Source: CAZKDV01 sp964551645
GTDB taxonomy: Bacteria > Bacteroidota > Bacteroidia > Bacteroidales > DTU049
Reading direction: 5' to 3'
Length of the DNA stretch: 64,000 bases
Assembly (NCBI GenBank): GCA_964551645.1
Contig: CAZKDV010000001.1
Location: forward strand, 22,961 to 86,960
How positions within the stretch are numbered: the stretch's first letter is position 1; each line of letters opens with the position of its first letter. The notes under the pieces were generated by a model that saw only the letters and a list, made by a program, of their open reading frames with translations, was not told the DNA's origin and ran no database searches. A program made the position numbers and the translations under genes. Shown one piece after another: positions 18,454 through 28,364 of the stretch.

Positions 18454-19896
18454 ATGAAATCCTTAAGATTATTGCTTTTATCATTAAGTTTATTATTATC
18501 ATCAAACATTGCTAAATCGCAGCTTTTGACAAATTTATATATTGATAAACAATTTACTGTGCACATTAGAGGTATTTATGATGCCAAAATAATACTTTCA
18601 GCCCTCAGTTTAAAAAATTTAAACCCTATCGAAAAAGTTGGTGTACGAAATAATCAAATTGTAAATTTTACAATACCTCTAAACGCAGTACCTGGAAAAT
18701 TCAAATTGAGAATTGAATATCGCGAACATCCACAAGAACAATTTTCGTATGTTGAGAAATTGATTATTATTAATCAAAATGATATTGAATATTTTATTCG
18801 CCCTGCTTATATAAACGACACAGATAGCTCTTACTTCAAAAAAGGAGAAAAAGAAAATACTACTTATGCCGAACTTTCAAATTATGTTAAAACTGAGCGT
18901 GAACAAATTGATTTACTTGAAGTAGTTTTGATGAATTATGACAAACAAAACTCAACTTTTTACAAACAACTTATTGAAGAATACAACCTAAGACGAGATA
19001 ATTTTAATATATGGATTACAGAAAAGCAAAAACAATATAGCACATTGTATATTAGCCACTTTTTACAATTTGAATATATTCCAGAAATAAATTGGGAAGG
19101 CACATACAAAGAAAAGCTAAAAACAAAGCTAACAAATTATTTCAATGGAATAAACTTTAATGATAGTTTGCTAATTGATTTACCTGAATTTACAAACATG
19201 TTGGCACAATACATGGGAAACTGGGGAGAACTAATTGAATCGCAAGAAGATATGATTAATTTTTACACTAAAGCTGGTGAAATTGCTATCGAAAAAGCTT
19301 CAAAAGGAGATCCCAAAGTGTATGGTTGGATGGTTGATTATTTTTTCATAGGATATGAATCTTTCAATATTGCTTCTGGAATGAAAATGCTGGAAAAACA
19401 CATTCAAAATCCAAATTGTCTCACATCAAAAAAGCGTGAAATATCAAGAAGAATAGAAGGACTTAAAACACTAAAAACAGGCACCTTAGCACCAAATTTT
19501 GAAATACTTGACGATAAAGGTAAAATGTTTAATTTTCATAAATATCAAACTAATAGTCCTAATAAATTAATTGTGTTTTGGTCGGCAGACTGTTCTCATT
19601 GTGAGGCGATTATCAAATTGTTATATGAATGGCATTCGCAAAGTAATAACACAAAAAAAGTTGATATTATTGCTATTAGTCTTGACGAAACCGATACCGA
19701 AATAAACAAGTGGAAAAACAAAAAAGAAAATCTAAAAAATTGGTATCATATACTTGCAGATGGAGGTGTAAACAGTCAGATTGCTACAGATTATTACATT
19801 TTAAGCACTCCTGTAATATTTATTGTTGATGCTAAAACGAATAAAATAGTTGATATGCCTACAAGTATAGAAGAAATATTAAAAATTGTTGATTAA
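18454..19896 (+). CDS. Exported thioredoxin-like (TlpA / AhpC-TSA) protein
   Basis: A 480-residue protein with a signal peptide (residues 1-22, ending AKSQ). The N-terminal 330 residues are helical and of unknown fold, preceded by a beta-rich segment. The C-terminal 130 residues are a TlpA-like thioredoxin domain: GTLAPNFEILDDKGK, then the redox motif ADCSHCEA (Cys-Ser-His-Cys) and the cis-Pro segment YYILSTPVIFIVD. Such proteins act as periplasmic thiol-disulfide reductants in Bacteroidota. It follows the GNAT-like gene by 18 bases and ends one base before the convergent ZIP transporter. Confidence 0.82.
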   Translation: MKSLRLLLLSLSLLLSSNIAKSQLLTNLYIDKQFTVHIRGIYDAKIILSALSLKNLNPIEKVGVRNNQIVNFTIPLNAVPGKFKLRIEYREHPQEQFSYVEKLIIINQNDIEYFIRPAYINDTDSSYFKKGEKENTTYAELSNYVKTEREQIDLLEVVLMNYDKQNSTFYKQLIEEYNLRRDNFNIWITEKQKQYSTLYISHFLQFEYIPEINWEGTYKEKLKTKLTNYFNGINFNDSLLIDLPEFTNMLAQYMGNWGELIESQEDMINFYTKAGEIAIEKASKGDPKVYGWMVDYFFIGYESFNIASGMKMLEKHIQNPNCLTSKKREISRRIEGLKTLKTGTLAPNFEILDDKGKMFNFHKYQTNSPNKLIVFWSADCSHCEAIIKLLYEWHSQSNNTKKVDIIAISLDETDTEINKWKNKKENLKNWYHILADGGVNSQIATDYYILSTPVIFIVDAKTNKIVDMPTSIEEILKIVD

Positions 19897-19897
19897 G

Positions 19898-20707
19898 TTA
19901 CACAAACAGAACTAAACTAACTGCCATTACTCCCATTCCGGCAATCAGTCCGCTTATTGCAACATGATGTTCTCCATATTCTTCAGCCGTAGGAAGCAGC
20001 TCGTCAAGAGATACATAAATCATAATCCCTGCAACTGCAGCAAAGACTACTCCTAAGGTAATGTCATTTAAAAAATTTTGCAATACAAAAAAACCAAGTA
20101 GCGCTCCTATTGGTTCTGCCAAACCTGACATAAATGATAACCAAAAGGCCTTTTTGCGACTTTTAGTAGCATAATATATTGGCACTGACACAGCAATCCC
20201 CTCCGGAATATTATGAATGGCAATAGCAATAGCAATACCAATTCCAAGTGCCGGATCAGACAAAGCAGCCATAAATGTAGCTAAACCCTCAGGAAAATTA
20301 TGTATTGCAATAGCCAAGGCAGAAAACAAACCCATTCGATATAAATTTTTACCCTTCACTTCTGGGCAATCAACATCTTCACAAAGATTTTTTACTTCAT
20401 GCGGATTTTGAAAAGCAGGTATTAATCTGTCAATTATCGCAATAAATGCAATGCCAGCAAAAAACGAAGCAACAGTAATCCAATAGCCGTTTGTTTCTCC
20501 CATTTCAGTTGTTAAATATAGTTTTGATTTTGCAAAAATCTCAACAAGAGAAACATAAATCATAACCCCCGCAGAAAAACCCAATGAAGCAGCTAAAAAT
20601 TTTGGATTGAATTTTTTTGACAAAAAAGCCATCAAACTACCAATACCCGTGGATAAACCAGCCAATATGGTTAAACTAAAAGCAAATATTATATTTTGTG
20701 TAATCAT
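19898..20707 (-). CDS. zupT: ZIP-family divalent metal transporter, ZupT-like
   Basis: A 269-residue inner-membrane transporter with eight predicted hydrophobic segments. The two metal-site motifs of the ZIP family are both present, AIAIHNFPEGLA in the fourth segment and AIAIHNIPEGIA in the fifth, matching bacterial ZupT (zinc and other divalent cation import). A short loop between segments 3 and 4 contains CEDVDCPEVKG, which may bind metal. A TAATTTTG element at 20743-20736 (minus) is the likely -7 box. No Zur or Fur operator could be seen. Confidence 0.92.
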   Translation of the reverse strand: MITQNIIFAFSLTILAGLSTGIGSLMAFLSKKFNPKFLAASLGFSAGVMIYVSLVEIFAKSKLYLTTEMGETNGYWITVASFFAGIAFIAIIDRLIPAFQNPHEVKNLCEDVDCPEVKGKNLYRMGLFSALAIAIHNFPEGLATFMAALSDPALGIGIAIAIAIHNIPEGIAVSVPIYYATKSRKKAFWLSFMSGLAEPIGALLGFFVLQNFLNDITLGVVFAAVAGIMIYVSLDELLPTAEEYGEHHVAISGLIAGMGVMAVSLVLFV

Positions 20708-20909
20708 AAATGAAGCAAATGTTAATATAAAACTGCAAAATTACTGACTTTCATAAAAACATTAAAAATAATTTTAACTCTATGAATTTTACAAACTTAC
20801 TTACAGTAAAAAATTAGTTAATCTTCAAAACCATACTCTACAATTGCATTAATTTAAAGCTATTGAAAATAAATCTATTAAATTTGCAACTCTATTTTTT
20901 TAACGCTAT

Positions 20910-22007
20910 ATGCTTTTGATATTGTTTTTAATCAGCACTTTATTTTTAATTACATACTATTTTTATTTTTGGTTTAGAGTTCACATACACCACAAAAAAA
21001 GAATCCCTTTAAATAAACTTAATCCTGTTTCTGTCGTGATATGTGCAAAAAATGAAGAACTTAATATTATCAACAACATACCGCTAATATTGCAGCAAGA
21101 TTATCCTATGTTTAATATTGTGGTTGTTGATGACGACTCAAGTGATGAAACTTACTATCACTTAAAACAGATGCAATTGCAAAATCCTATTTTGAGTGCC
21201 ATTCATTTAAACAAAAATGTTAATTTTTTCAAAGGAAAAAAATTTCCTCTATCTATCGGAATTAGGTCGGCAAAACATACACACCTTATTTTAACTGATG
21301 CAGATTGCAAACCAAGTTCAAATAGATGGCTTGTACGAATGTCTGAATGTTTTTCTGATAACAAAAATATTGTTCTCGGTTATGGAAAATATGAAATGCA
21401 CAACACATTTCTAAACTCCTTAATTAGATTTGAAACTATGCACACAGCAATACAATATTTTTCTTACGCTTTAGCCGGAATACCATATATGGGAGTTGGC
21501 AGAAATTTAGCGTATAAAAAAGAACTGTTTTATCTAAATAATGGTTTTTCCAAACACTATAATATACCGTCAGGAGATGATGATTTGTTTATAAACAGTG
21601 TTGCTAATGCACAAAATACTACAATTTGTCTTCATCATGAAGCACATACAATTTCATCGCCTCCAAAAACATGGTCAACATGGTTTAAACAAAAACTAAG
21701 GCATGTTTCAACGGGAAAATATTACAAAATAAAACATAAACTGCTTTTAAGCTCCTATCACTTTTTCAACATATCATTTTGGGGAACATTTATTGCTCTT
21801 TGCGTATTATCAAATAATTTATATTTAATTTTGTCGTTATTTCTAATAAAGAGTGTGCTATATATGTATTTGATGTATAAAAACACAAAGATTTTTAATG
21901 AAAAAAAGTTATTCGGCTTATCTGTTTTTTATGAACCTCTTTTGACAATGATTATAGGGACAATATATATATTCAAATTGTTTTTAAAGACTACAAAATG
22001 GAAGTAA
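20910..22007 (+). CDS. Membrane-anchored family 2 glycosyltransferase
   Basis: A 365-residue inverting GT-A glycosyltransferase. An N-terminal membrane helix (about 1-20) is followed by the nucleotide-sugar domain: VSVVICAKNEELNI, VVVDDDSSDETY and the DxD-like TDADCKP. The acceptor motif GDDDLFIN and the K(L/Q)RHVSTGKYYK segment follow, as in QxxRW-type enzymes. Two or three hydrophobic segments lie at the C-terminus. The acceptor is unknown; lipid or envelope glycan modification is likely. The 3' end overlaps the following sigma gene by 10 bases, so the two are co-translated. A TAAATTTG -7 element lies at 20879-20886. Confidence 0.88.
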   Translation: MLLILFLISTLFLITYYFYFWFRVHIHHKKRIPLNKLNPVSVVICAKNEELNIINNIPLILQQDYPMFNIVVVDDDSSDETYYHLKQMQLQNPILSAIHLNKNVNFFKGKKFPLSIGIRSAKHTHLILTDADCKPSSNRWLVRMSECFSDNKNIVLGYGKYEMHNTFLNSLIRFETMHTAIQYFSYALAGIPYMGVGRNLAYKKELFYLNNGFSKHYNIPSGDDDLFINSVANAQNTTICLHHEAHTISSPPKTWSTWFKQKLRHVSTGKYYKIKHKLLLSSYHFFNISFWGTFIALCVLSNNLYLILSLFLIKSVLYMYLMYKNTKIFNEKKLFGLSVFYEPLLTMIIGTIYIFKLFLKTTKWK

Positions 22008-22609
22008 CGCAACATTTGACAGAAAAAGCACAATATGACTATGTGCTAATTCAGAGGGCTTTGCAAAACAGAGACCAAAAAGCTTATACTGAGCTTATGT
22101 CGCGCTATCGAGATTCATTATATTTTATGATGATGAAAATGACCAATGACCCAATAGATGCCGAAGATATGACCATTGAAGCATTTGGGAAAGCATTTAG
22201 AAACTTACAAAATTATACGACAGATTTTGCTTTTAGCACTTGGCTTTTTAAAATTGCATCAAATAATTGTGTTGATTTTATTAGAAAACGCAAAAAGCAA
22301 TCTTTCCAACTTGTTGAAGATTATAGCTCGTACGATAATTATACCGAACAAAAATCATTTTTAAATAATTCACAACAAAACCCTGAAGAACTATACATCA
22401 CAAAGCAAAAGCATAAATATATTAGAGAAATTGTTGAAAAACTTAAACCTCATTACAAAAGCCTTATAGAATTAAGATATTTTCAAGAGCTTTCTTACGA
22501 AGAAATTGCTGTAAAACTTAATTTACCTATGGGAACAGTAAAAGCACAACTTTTTCGTGCAAGAGATTTTCTATATCAAATTATGAAAGACAATACCCAT
22601 CATATTTAA
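21998..22609 (+). CDS. ECF-type RNA polymerase sigma factor (second)
   Basis: A 203-residue sigma-70 family protein. Region 2 contains NDPIDAEDMTIEAFGKAFRNL and FSTWLFKIASNNCVDFIRKRKK. Region 4 contains LKPHYKSLIELRYFQELSYEEIAVKLNLPMGTVKAQLFRARDFL. The QNPEE linker between them is ordinary. Its start lies inside the end of the glycosyltransferase gene, so its level is tied to that of an envelope enzyme. No anti-sigma gene follows; the next gene, 22 bases on, is an MBL hydrolase. The target regulon cannot be read from the sequence. Confidence 0.93.
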   Translation: MEVTQHLTEKAQYDYVLIQRALQNRDQKAYTELMSRYRDSLYFMMMKMTNDPIDAEDMTIEAFGKAFRNLQNYTTDFAFSTWLFKIASNNCVDFIRKRKKQSFQLVEDYSSYDNYTEQKSFLNNSQQNPEELYITKQKHKYIREIVEKLKPHYKSLIELRYFQELSYEEIAVKLNLPMGTVKAQLFRARDFLYQIMKDNTHHI

Positions 22610-22631
22610 CATATACTGTAATAATTAAGCA

Positions 22632-23264
22632 ATGATTAAAACTTTTATTTTAAATCCGTTTCAAGTAAACACCTATATTGTTTCAGATAAGAATAAAAAC
22701 TCTATCATTATTGATCCTGCATGTTATGGCAAAGAAGAAGAAAAATTAATTTCAGATTATATTGATACAAATTCCTTATCAATAAAGCACATTGTTTTAA
22801 CTCATGCACACATTGACCACATACTCGGAGCTAATTTTATTCAAAACAGATATAAACCTGAACTTATTGCTCACAAGGAATCTGAGCTTTTTATCAATCA
22901 AGCAAGTGATTATGGAATGAATTTCGGATTTACCAATGTTGTGCCTCCAAGTATAACAAAATATATCAATGACGGAGATATTATACAATGTGGAGAAATG
23001 TCTTTTCAGGTATTATATACGCCCGGACACGCCAATGGAAGTATTTGCTTATATAGCAACAAATCTCAAATAGTATTTACAGGAGATGTTTTATTCAACG
23101 GAAGTATTGGCAGAACCGATTTGCCAACAGGCAATTACAATATGCTTATTGATAATATTCAAACTAAAATATTTACACTCCCCGATAATACTACTGTCTA
23201 TTCTGGACATGGACCTTCTACTTCAATTTTGCAAGAAAAAACACACAATCCTTTTTTCAACTAA
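22632..23264 (+). CDS. MBL-fold metallo-hydrolase, glyoxalase II-like
   Basis: A 210-residue soluble metallo-beta-lactamase-fold enzyme. The metal-binding motif THAHIDHILG is present, with the third His in YTPGHANGSICLY, the bridging Asp in FTGDVLFNGSIGR and a last His in YSGHGPST. This arrangement is typical of short glyoxalase II-like hydrolases of thioesters. Without the C-terminal glutathione-binding domain the natural substrate is uncertain. It is probably the last gene of the glycosyltransferase-sigma operon and is convergent with miaB. Confidence 0.9.
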   Translation: MIKTFILNPFQVNTYIVSDKNKNSIIIDPACYGKEEEKLISDYIDTNSLSIKHIVLTHAHIDHILGANFIQNRYKPELIAHKESELFINQASDYGMNFGFTNVVPPSITKYINDGDIIQCGEMSFQVLYTPGHANGSICLYSNKSQIVFTGDVLFNGSIGRTDLPTGNYNMLIDNIQTKIFTLPDNTTVYSGHGPSTSILQEKTHNPFFN

Positions 23265-23290
23265 TCAATTTTTTTTACAACCCACATTTA

Positions 23291-24619
23291 TTATTTTACA
23301 ATACTGCCTTGCAAAGTGGCACTACTACATTTTTCAATTTTAACTAAAACCTTATCTCCAATATTTGAAACACCTTGAACAGAAGGAAACACTACAACTT
23401 TATTATGCGAAGTACGCCCCATCATTTTTGAAATATCGCGTTTTGACTGTGATTCTATTAAAACTTCATAAATTTTATTTATATCATTTTTATTATGTTG
23501 CAGAGATAACGATTGTTGGAGTGAAATAATTTCTTCAAGTCGCGATGATTTTACTTCTTCAGGAACATCATCAACAAATCGCTTTGCCGCAGTTGTACCG
23601 CTCCTTTCGCTATACTTAAACATAAAAGCATAAAAATAACCAACTTCTTGCATAATTTCAAGTGTTTGATTATGATCCTCGTCTGTTTCTCCACAAAAGC
23701 CAACAATAATATCAGTTGAAATACTACATTCAGGAATAATGGTTTTAATTGCTTCTATCCTACTCATATACCATTCTCGTGTATATTTTCTATTCATTTT
23801 CTGCAAAACATTATTACTTCCTGATTGCAGTGGTAAATGTATTGATTTACAAATATTTTCATGATTTGCAATTACATGGAGCAAATCATCAGAAATGTCT
23901 TTTGGATGGCTAGTTGCAAATCGAAATCGCGTTATTGGATATTTTGAAGCAAGCATATCAAGAAGGTCAAAAAACAAAATTGTTTTGCCATCAGCAACAT
24001 ATTTATACGAATTAACATTTTGACCAAGTAAAGTTATTTCTTTTATATTTCCATCAATTTGCATATCCACTTCTTGTATTATTGATTCAGCCGACCTACT
24101 TCTCTCTTTTCCTCTGGTATAAGGCACTACACAATACGAACAAAAATTTTCACAACCTCGCATAATTGGGACAAAAGACGAAATTCCTTGTGTTATTAAT
24201 TTTTGAGGAAAAATATCATCATAAGTTTCAGAATTAGATAGTAAAATATCTGTTATATTCTGAAATTCTGATTTTTCAATAATATTTACAATATTTCTAT
24301 ACGAATCAGGACCGACAAGAAATTGAATTTGCTTTCCATCTTTATATAAAGACTCTCCAAGCCTCTCCGCCATACACCCAATAATTCCTATTCTCAATGA
24401 AGGCTGCTTTTTTCGTAAATGTTGCAACTCTTTAACTCGTTTTATAATTCTCTGCTCAGCATTATCCCTAATTGAACAGGTGTTAAGCATAATTATATTC
24501 GCCTCGGCAACATTTTGAATAATGGAATAATTATTTTGTTGCAAAATACTTGCAACAATTTCACTATCTGCAATATTCATTTGGCAACCATAAGTTTCAA
24601 TATATACTTTGTTTGACAT
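23291..24619 (-). CDS. miaB: tRNA-2-methylthio-N6-dimethylallyladenosine synthase
   Basis: A radical-SAM methylthiotransferase that modifies A37 of tRNAs reading UNN codons. The 442-residue protein has the three expected parts. The N-terminal UPF0004 domain (ETYGCQMNIADSE, with further Cys in LNTCSIRDNAE and GCMAERLG) holds the auxiliary cluster. The radical-SAM domain has CENFCSYCVVPYTRGKE, and a TRAM domain lies at the C-terminus. ATG 24619 was chosen; the frame extends to a TTG upstream of the -7 element, which cannot be the start. It is divergent from topA. Confidence 0.96.
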   Translation of the reverse strand: MSNKVYIETYGCQMNIADSEIVASILQQNNYSIIQNVAEANIIMLNTCSIRDNAEQRIIKRVKELQHLRKKQPSLRIGIIGCMAERLGESLYKDGKQIQFLVGPDSYRNIVNIIEKSEFQNITDILLSNSETYDDIFPQKLITQGISSFVPIMRGCENFCSYCVVPYTRGKERSRSAESIIQEVDMQIDGNIKEITLLGQNVNSYKYVADGKTILFFDLLDMLASKYPITRFRFATSHPKDISDDLLHVIANHENICKSIHLPLQSGSNNVLQKMNRKYTREWYMSRIEAIKTIIPECSISTDIIVGFCGETDEDHNQTLEIMQEVGYFYAFMFKYSERSGTTAAKRFVDDVPEEVKSSRLEEIISLQQSLSLQHNKNDINKIYEVLIESQSKRDISKMMGRTSHNKVVVFPSVQGVSNIGDKVLVKIEKCSSATLQGSIVK

Positions 24620-24634
24620 ATTTAAAATTTGTTG

Positions 24635-24663
24635 CAAAAATACGAATATCAAGCTAAAACAAA
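24635..24663 (-). promoter_or_regulatory. Promoter candidate for miaB
   Basis: On the minus strand TTTG (24663-24660), 17 bases, then TATTTTTG (24642-24635). Spacing is on the short side of the Bacteroidota pattern. Confidence 0.4.
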
Positions 24664-24692
24664 TGTAAAACGAAGATGATAAAAAAGAAAAA

Positions 24693-24724
24693 TTGCTTGT
24701 TTAATTTGAAATACCTTAATTTTG
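24693..24724 (+). promoter_or_regulatory. Bacteroidota-type promoter for topA and the pseudo-arginase
   Basis: TTG (24693-24695), 21 bases, then TAATTTTG (24717-24724). The topA ATG is 26 bases further on, giving a short leader. It lies inside the extended open frame, so the ATG at 24751 is the real start. Confidence 0.5.
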
Positions 24725-24750
24725 CCAAAATTTTAAAATTGAAAATTACG

Positions 24751-27075
24751 ATGGCAAAAAATTTAGTAATTGTAGAGTCCCCAGCCAAAGCTAGAACAAT
24801 TGAAAAAATATTAGGAAAGGATTATAGTGTTAAATCTTGTAATGGACATGTTAGAGACTTATCAAAAAAAGACTTGAGTATAGATATTGATAATAGTTTC
24901 CAACCAAAATATACAATTATTGACGAAAAAAAAACTCTCGTTAAAGAACTTTCTCAAATCGCAAAAAAGTCTGAAAAAGTATTGTTAGCAACAGATGAAG
25001 ACCGCGAAGGAGAAGCAATATCATGGCATCTTGTTGAAGCATTAGAATTAGACGAAGACAAAACAGAACGCATCACATTTCATGAAATAACTAAGAAAGC
25101 AATCTTAAACTCCTTAAACCAGTCAAGAAAAATCAATTATGAATTAGTTAATGCACAGCAAGCCAGAAGAGTTTTGGATAGGTTGGTTGGATATGAGTTA
25201 TCTCCATTGCTTTGGAGAAAAGTTAAACCTGCCCTTTCTGCTGGTAGAGTTCAATCTGTTGCAACTCGATTAATTGTTGATAGAGAAGAAGAAATTAATG
25301 CTCACACTGCAAAATCAAATTTTAATATAGTTGGGCTATTCACTACAAAATCAGATAATAATTCAATTATAAAAGCCCAACTTTCACATCGTTATGATAA
25401 AAAAGAAGAAGCTGCAAAATTCTTAGAATCTTGTAAAAACACTAAGTTTCAAGTGTTAGACATTGAAACAAAACCTTTTACTAAATCTTCTTCTGCACCA
25501 TTTACTACCTCATCATTACAACAAGAAGCAAGCAGAAAACTTGGATTTTCTGTATCCAAAACCATGATTGTTGCACAACAATTGTATGAAACAGGAAAAA
25601 TAACTTACATGAGAACTGACTCTGTTAATCTTTCTGATATAGCAATAGCTCAAAGTAAAGATATTATTTCAAAATTATATGGAGAAAACTACTCAAATCC
25701 GAGACAATTTCAAAATAAAATAAAAGGAGCTCAAGAAGCACACGAAGCAATTAGACCAACTGAAATATCAGTAGAGGATATACCTGGAACAAAAGACCAA
25801 AAAAGATTATATGAGTTAATTTGGAAACGCACCATAGCCTCTCAAATGAGTAATGCAATTTTTGACAGAACAACTATTCAGATTAATTCTCCAGAACCTA
25901 AATACTTCTTTGTTGCAAAGGGAGAAGTCTTAAAATTTGATGGATTTTTGAAAATATATTCTGAAAACACCGATGATGAAACCACAGAAGAAGATACAAG
26001 TTTATTGCCATTAGTGCAAGTAAACGAAGCATTAGACTATAAAGAAATAAATGCAACACAAAAATTCTCTACTCATTCTCCAAGATATACCGAAGCTGCT
26101 TTAGTTCGCAAATTGGAAGAACTCGGTATTGGTCGTCCATCTACTTATGCTCCCACAATTTCAACTATTATGAGAAGAGAGTATGTAGTGAAAGACTCTC
26201 GCGATGGACAAGCAAGAAACTATGAAATTGTAAGGCTTGTAAAAAAGGAGATAACTGAAGAAACAAAACAAGAAATAGTTGGGAGTGAAAAAAATAAATT
26301 ATTTCCTACAGATATCGGGATTTTAGTTACGCAATTCTTAAAAGAATCTTTTCCCGATATTTTAGATTATTCATTTACAGCAAAAGTAGAAAAGCAATTT
26401 GATGAAATTGCTATGGGCAAAGTTGTATGGAATGATATGATTAATTCATTTTATAAAACATTTCATCCACAAATTGAAAAAATCAGTACAGAATCAAAGA
26501 AATTTGTTGGAGAACGACTACTTGGAGTTGATCCTAAAACAAAACAAAATGTATATGCTAAGATTGGTAGATATGGACCAATAATTCAAATTGGAGAAAC
26601 CGGAAGCGACACAAAACCTTTATTTGCTAGCCTACTAAAAACCCAATCAATTCATTCAATTGTTTTAGAAGAAGCTCTGCAACTATTCTCTTTTCCGTTA
26701 AACATTGGAAAACACAATAATGAAGATGTATATGTTAATGATGGACCTTATGGGCCATATATCAAACATGCAAAAGCAAACTATAAAATACCCCAAAACA
26801 TCAACCCACTCGAATTATCTCTTGAACAAGCCATAAAAATCATAAGCAATAAAAATGATAATGTAGCAAGCAATATCCTTAAAACTTTCGATGAAGATAA
26901 TGACTTGTCCTTAAGAAAAGGAAGATGGGGAACATATATTAAGTTTAAAAACAAAAACTACAAAATTCCAAAAGGAACTGAAATTGACAGTATAACATAC
27001 AAGATTTGTATGGAAATAATTGAAGAAAGCGATAAAAATACAACACCAAGTAAACGAAATTTTAAAAAGAAATAA
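24751..27075 (+). CDS. topA: DNA topoisomerase I
   Basis: A type IA topoisomerase that relaxes negative supercoils. The 774-residue protein begins MAKNLVIVESPAKARTIEK (Toprim domain) with the DEDREGEAI acidic motif. The active-site Tyr is in GKITYMRTDSVNLS at about residue 287, and LVRKLEELGIGRPSTYAPT follows. The C-terminus lacks Cys4 zinc fingers. Instead it has three related basic repeats (KIGRYGPIIQIG, NDGPYGPYIKHA, RKGRWGTYIKFK), as in other Bacteroidota enzymes. The arginase-fold gene starts four bases after the stop. Confidence 0.97.
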   Translation: MAKNLVIVESPAKARTIEKILGKDYSVKSCNGHVRDLSKKDLSIDIDNSFQPKYTIIDEKKTLVKELSQIAKKSEKVLLATDEDREGEAISWHLVEALELDEDKTERITFHEITKKAILNSLNQSRKINYELVNAQQARRVLDRLVGYELSPLLWRKVKPALSAGRVQSVATRLIVDREEEINAHTAKSNFNIVGLFTTKSDNNSIIKAQLSHRYDKKEEAAKFLESCKNTKFQVLDIETKPFTKSSSAPFTTSSLQQEASRKLGFSVSKTMIVAQQLYETGKITYMRTDSVNLSDIAIAQSKDIISKLYGENYSNPRQFQNKIKGAQEAHEAIRPTEISVEDIPGTKDQKRLYELIWKRTIASQMSNAIFDRTTIQINSPEPKYFFVAKGEVLKFDGFLKIYSENTDDETTEEDTSLLPLVQVNEALDYKEINATQKFSTHSPRYTEAALVRKLEELGIGRPSTYAPTISTIMRREYVVKDSRDGQARNYEIVRLVKKEITEETKQEIVGSEKNKLFPTDIGILVTQFLKESFPDILDYSFTAKVEKQFDEIAMGKVVWNDMINSFYKTFHPQIEKISTESKKFVGERLLGVDPKTKQNVYAKIGRYGPIIQIGETGSDTKPLFASLLKTQSIHSIVLEEALQLFSFPLNIGKHNNEDVYVNDGPYGPYIKHAKANYKIPQNINPLELSLEQAIKIISNKNDNVASNILKTFDEDNDLSLRKGRWGTYIKFKNKNYKIPKGTEIDSITYKICMEIIEESDKNTTPSKRNFKKK

Positions 27076-27079
27076 ATTT

Positions 27080-28249
27080 ATGATAGATTGGTTTGAAATA
27101 TTAGAGCCCATAACATTTGACAAACAAACTTTTGATTCTTTTTCCGAAAATTCTTTAGGAAAAACCACATTATTCAATTTACACAAAAATCAATCTTTTG
27201 AAAATATAGGTATTGCAATAATTGGAGTGCCAGAAGAAAGAAATGCTGTTGGAAATATTGGAGTTTCTTACGCTCCTGAAACAATCAGAAAATATCTGTA
27301 TAACTTAAAAAATAAAATGCCAGATATTAAAATTGCTGATTTGGGAAATATGATTATTGGAAAAACTCCTGAAGATACATACTCTGCTGTTAGCAATATT
27401 GTAGCTGACTTAATCCAAAACGAAATATTTCCTATAATTATAGGAGGCTCTAATGATATTGCATTTGCTAATTACTTAGCATACGAAAGACTAAAACAAA
27501 TTATCAATATTGCTTCACTTGATGCTGAAATAGATATTGAAAAAAACTTCAATTCCATAAATTCAAAAAATTATTTAAATAAAATTATACTACAAAAACC
27601 CAATTTTTTATTCAATTATACAAATATCGGATATCAAAGTTATTTTGTTGAAGAAGATATAATTACATTAATGAGAAAATTATATTTTGATGCGTATCGT
27701 CTTGGCAAAATTCGTAATGATTTTGAAACTGCCGAAGTATTAGTAAGAAATGCCAATATGCTATGCGTTGATATTAGTTGTGTTAGACAAAGTGATGCTC
27801 CTGCTTGTGAATATACTTCTCCAAATGGCTTTTATGGTGAGGAAATATGTAAAATTTTACAATATGCTGGAATGAATGATAAACTCACATCAGCAGGCTT
27901 TTATGAAGTCAATCCTCTGAAAGATATTAATGGACAAACTGCTCATTTAACTGCACAAATGATTTGGTTTTTGATTGAAGGAATTTCGTTACGCAAAAAT
28001 GATTTCCCAAAAAGAGATAGCGATGATTATGTTAAATATTATGTATTTAACAAACAATTAGATAATGAACTTATTTTTTACAAGAGCAAAAAAACAAGCA
28101 GATGGTGGATGGAAGTAGCTTTGACAGCAACAGAAACATCTGTTTTAAAAAGACATTATTTAGTTGCATGTAGCTACAAAGACTATCAAACTGCGTTAAA
28201 AGATGAAATTCCTGATAGATTATGGCTTACATATCAAAAAATTATGTAA
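27080..28249 (+). CDS. Arginase/formimidoylglutamase-fold protein with degraded metal site
   Basis: A 389-residue member of the ureohydrolase (arginase) fold, commonly annotated as formimidoylglutamase. The fold markers are present but the manganese ligands are altered. The GGxHx motif reads IIIGGSNDIAF (His to Asn), DAHxD reads SLDAEIDIE (His to Glu), and DxDxxDP reads CVDISCVRQSDAP (second Asp to Ser). Three of six canonical ligands are changed, so it is probably not a hydrolase and may bind or scaffold. ATG 27080 was chosen, four bases after topA; the frame also opens further upstream inside topA. The T9SS operon begins 115 bases downstream. A link to secretion is inference. Confidence 0.85.
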   Translation: MIDWFEILEPITFDKQTFDSFSENSLGKTTLFNLHKNQSFENIGIAIIGVPEERNAVGNIGVSYAPETIRKYLYNLKNKMPDIKIADLGNMIIGKTPEDTYSAVSNIVADLIQNEIFPIIIGGSNDIAFANYLAYERLKQIINIASLDAEIDIEKNFNSINSKNYLNKIILQKPNFLFNYTNIGYQSYFVEEDIITLMRKLYFDAYRLGKIRNDFETAEVLVRNANMLCVDISCVRQSDAPACEYTSPNGFYGEEICKILQYAGMNDKLTSAGFYEVNPLKDINGQTAHLTAQMIWFLIEGISLRKNDFPKRDSDDYVKYYVFNKQLDNELIFYKSKKTSRWWMEVALTATETSVLKRHYLVACSYKDYQTALKDEIPDRLWLTYQKIM

Positions 28250-28364
28250 TTTTGTTTTTTTTGATGCAAAATATGTGCAAAAAACAATATAAATTTTGTA
28301 GTGTGAAAAAATCTTCGTTACTTTATCTCCCAATTTTTAAAAAAAACTATAATTATTAAAAATT

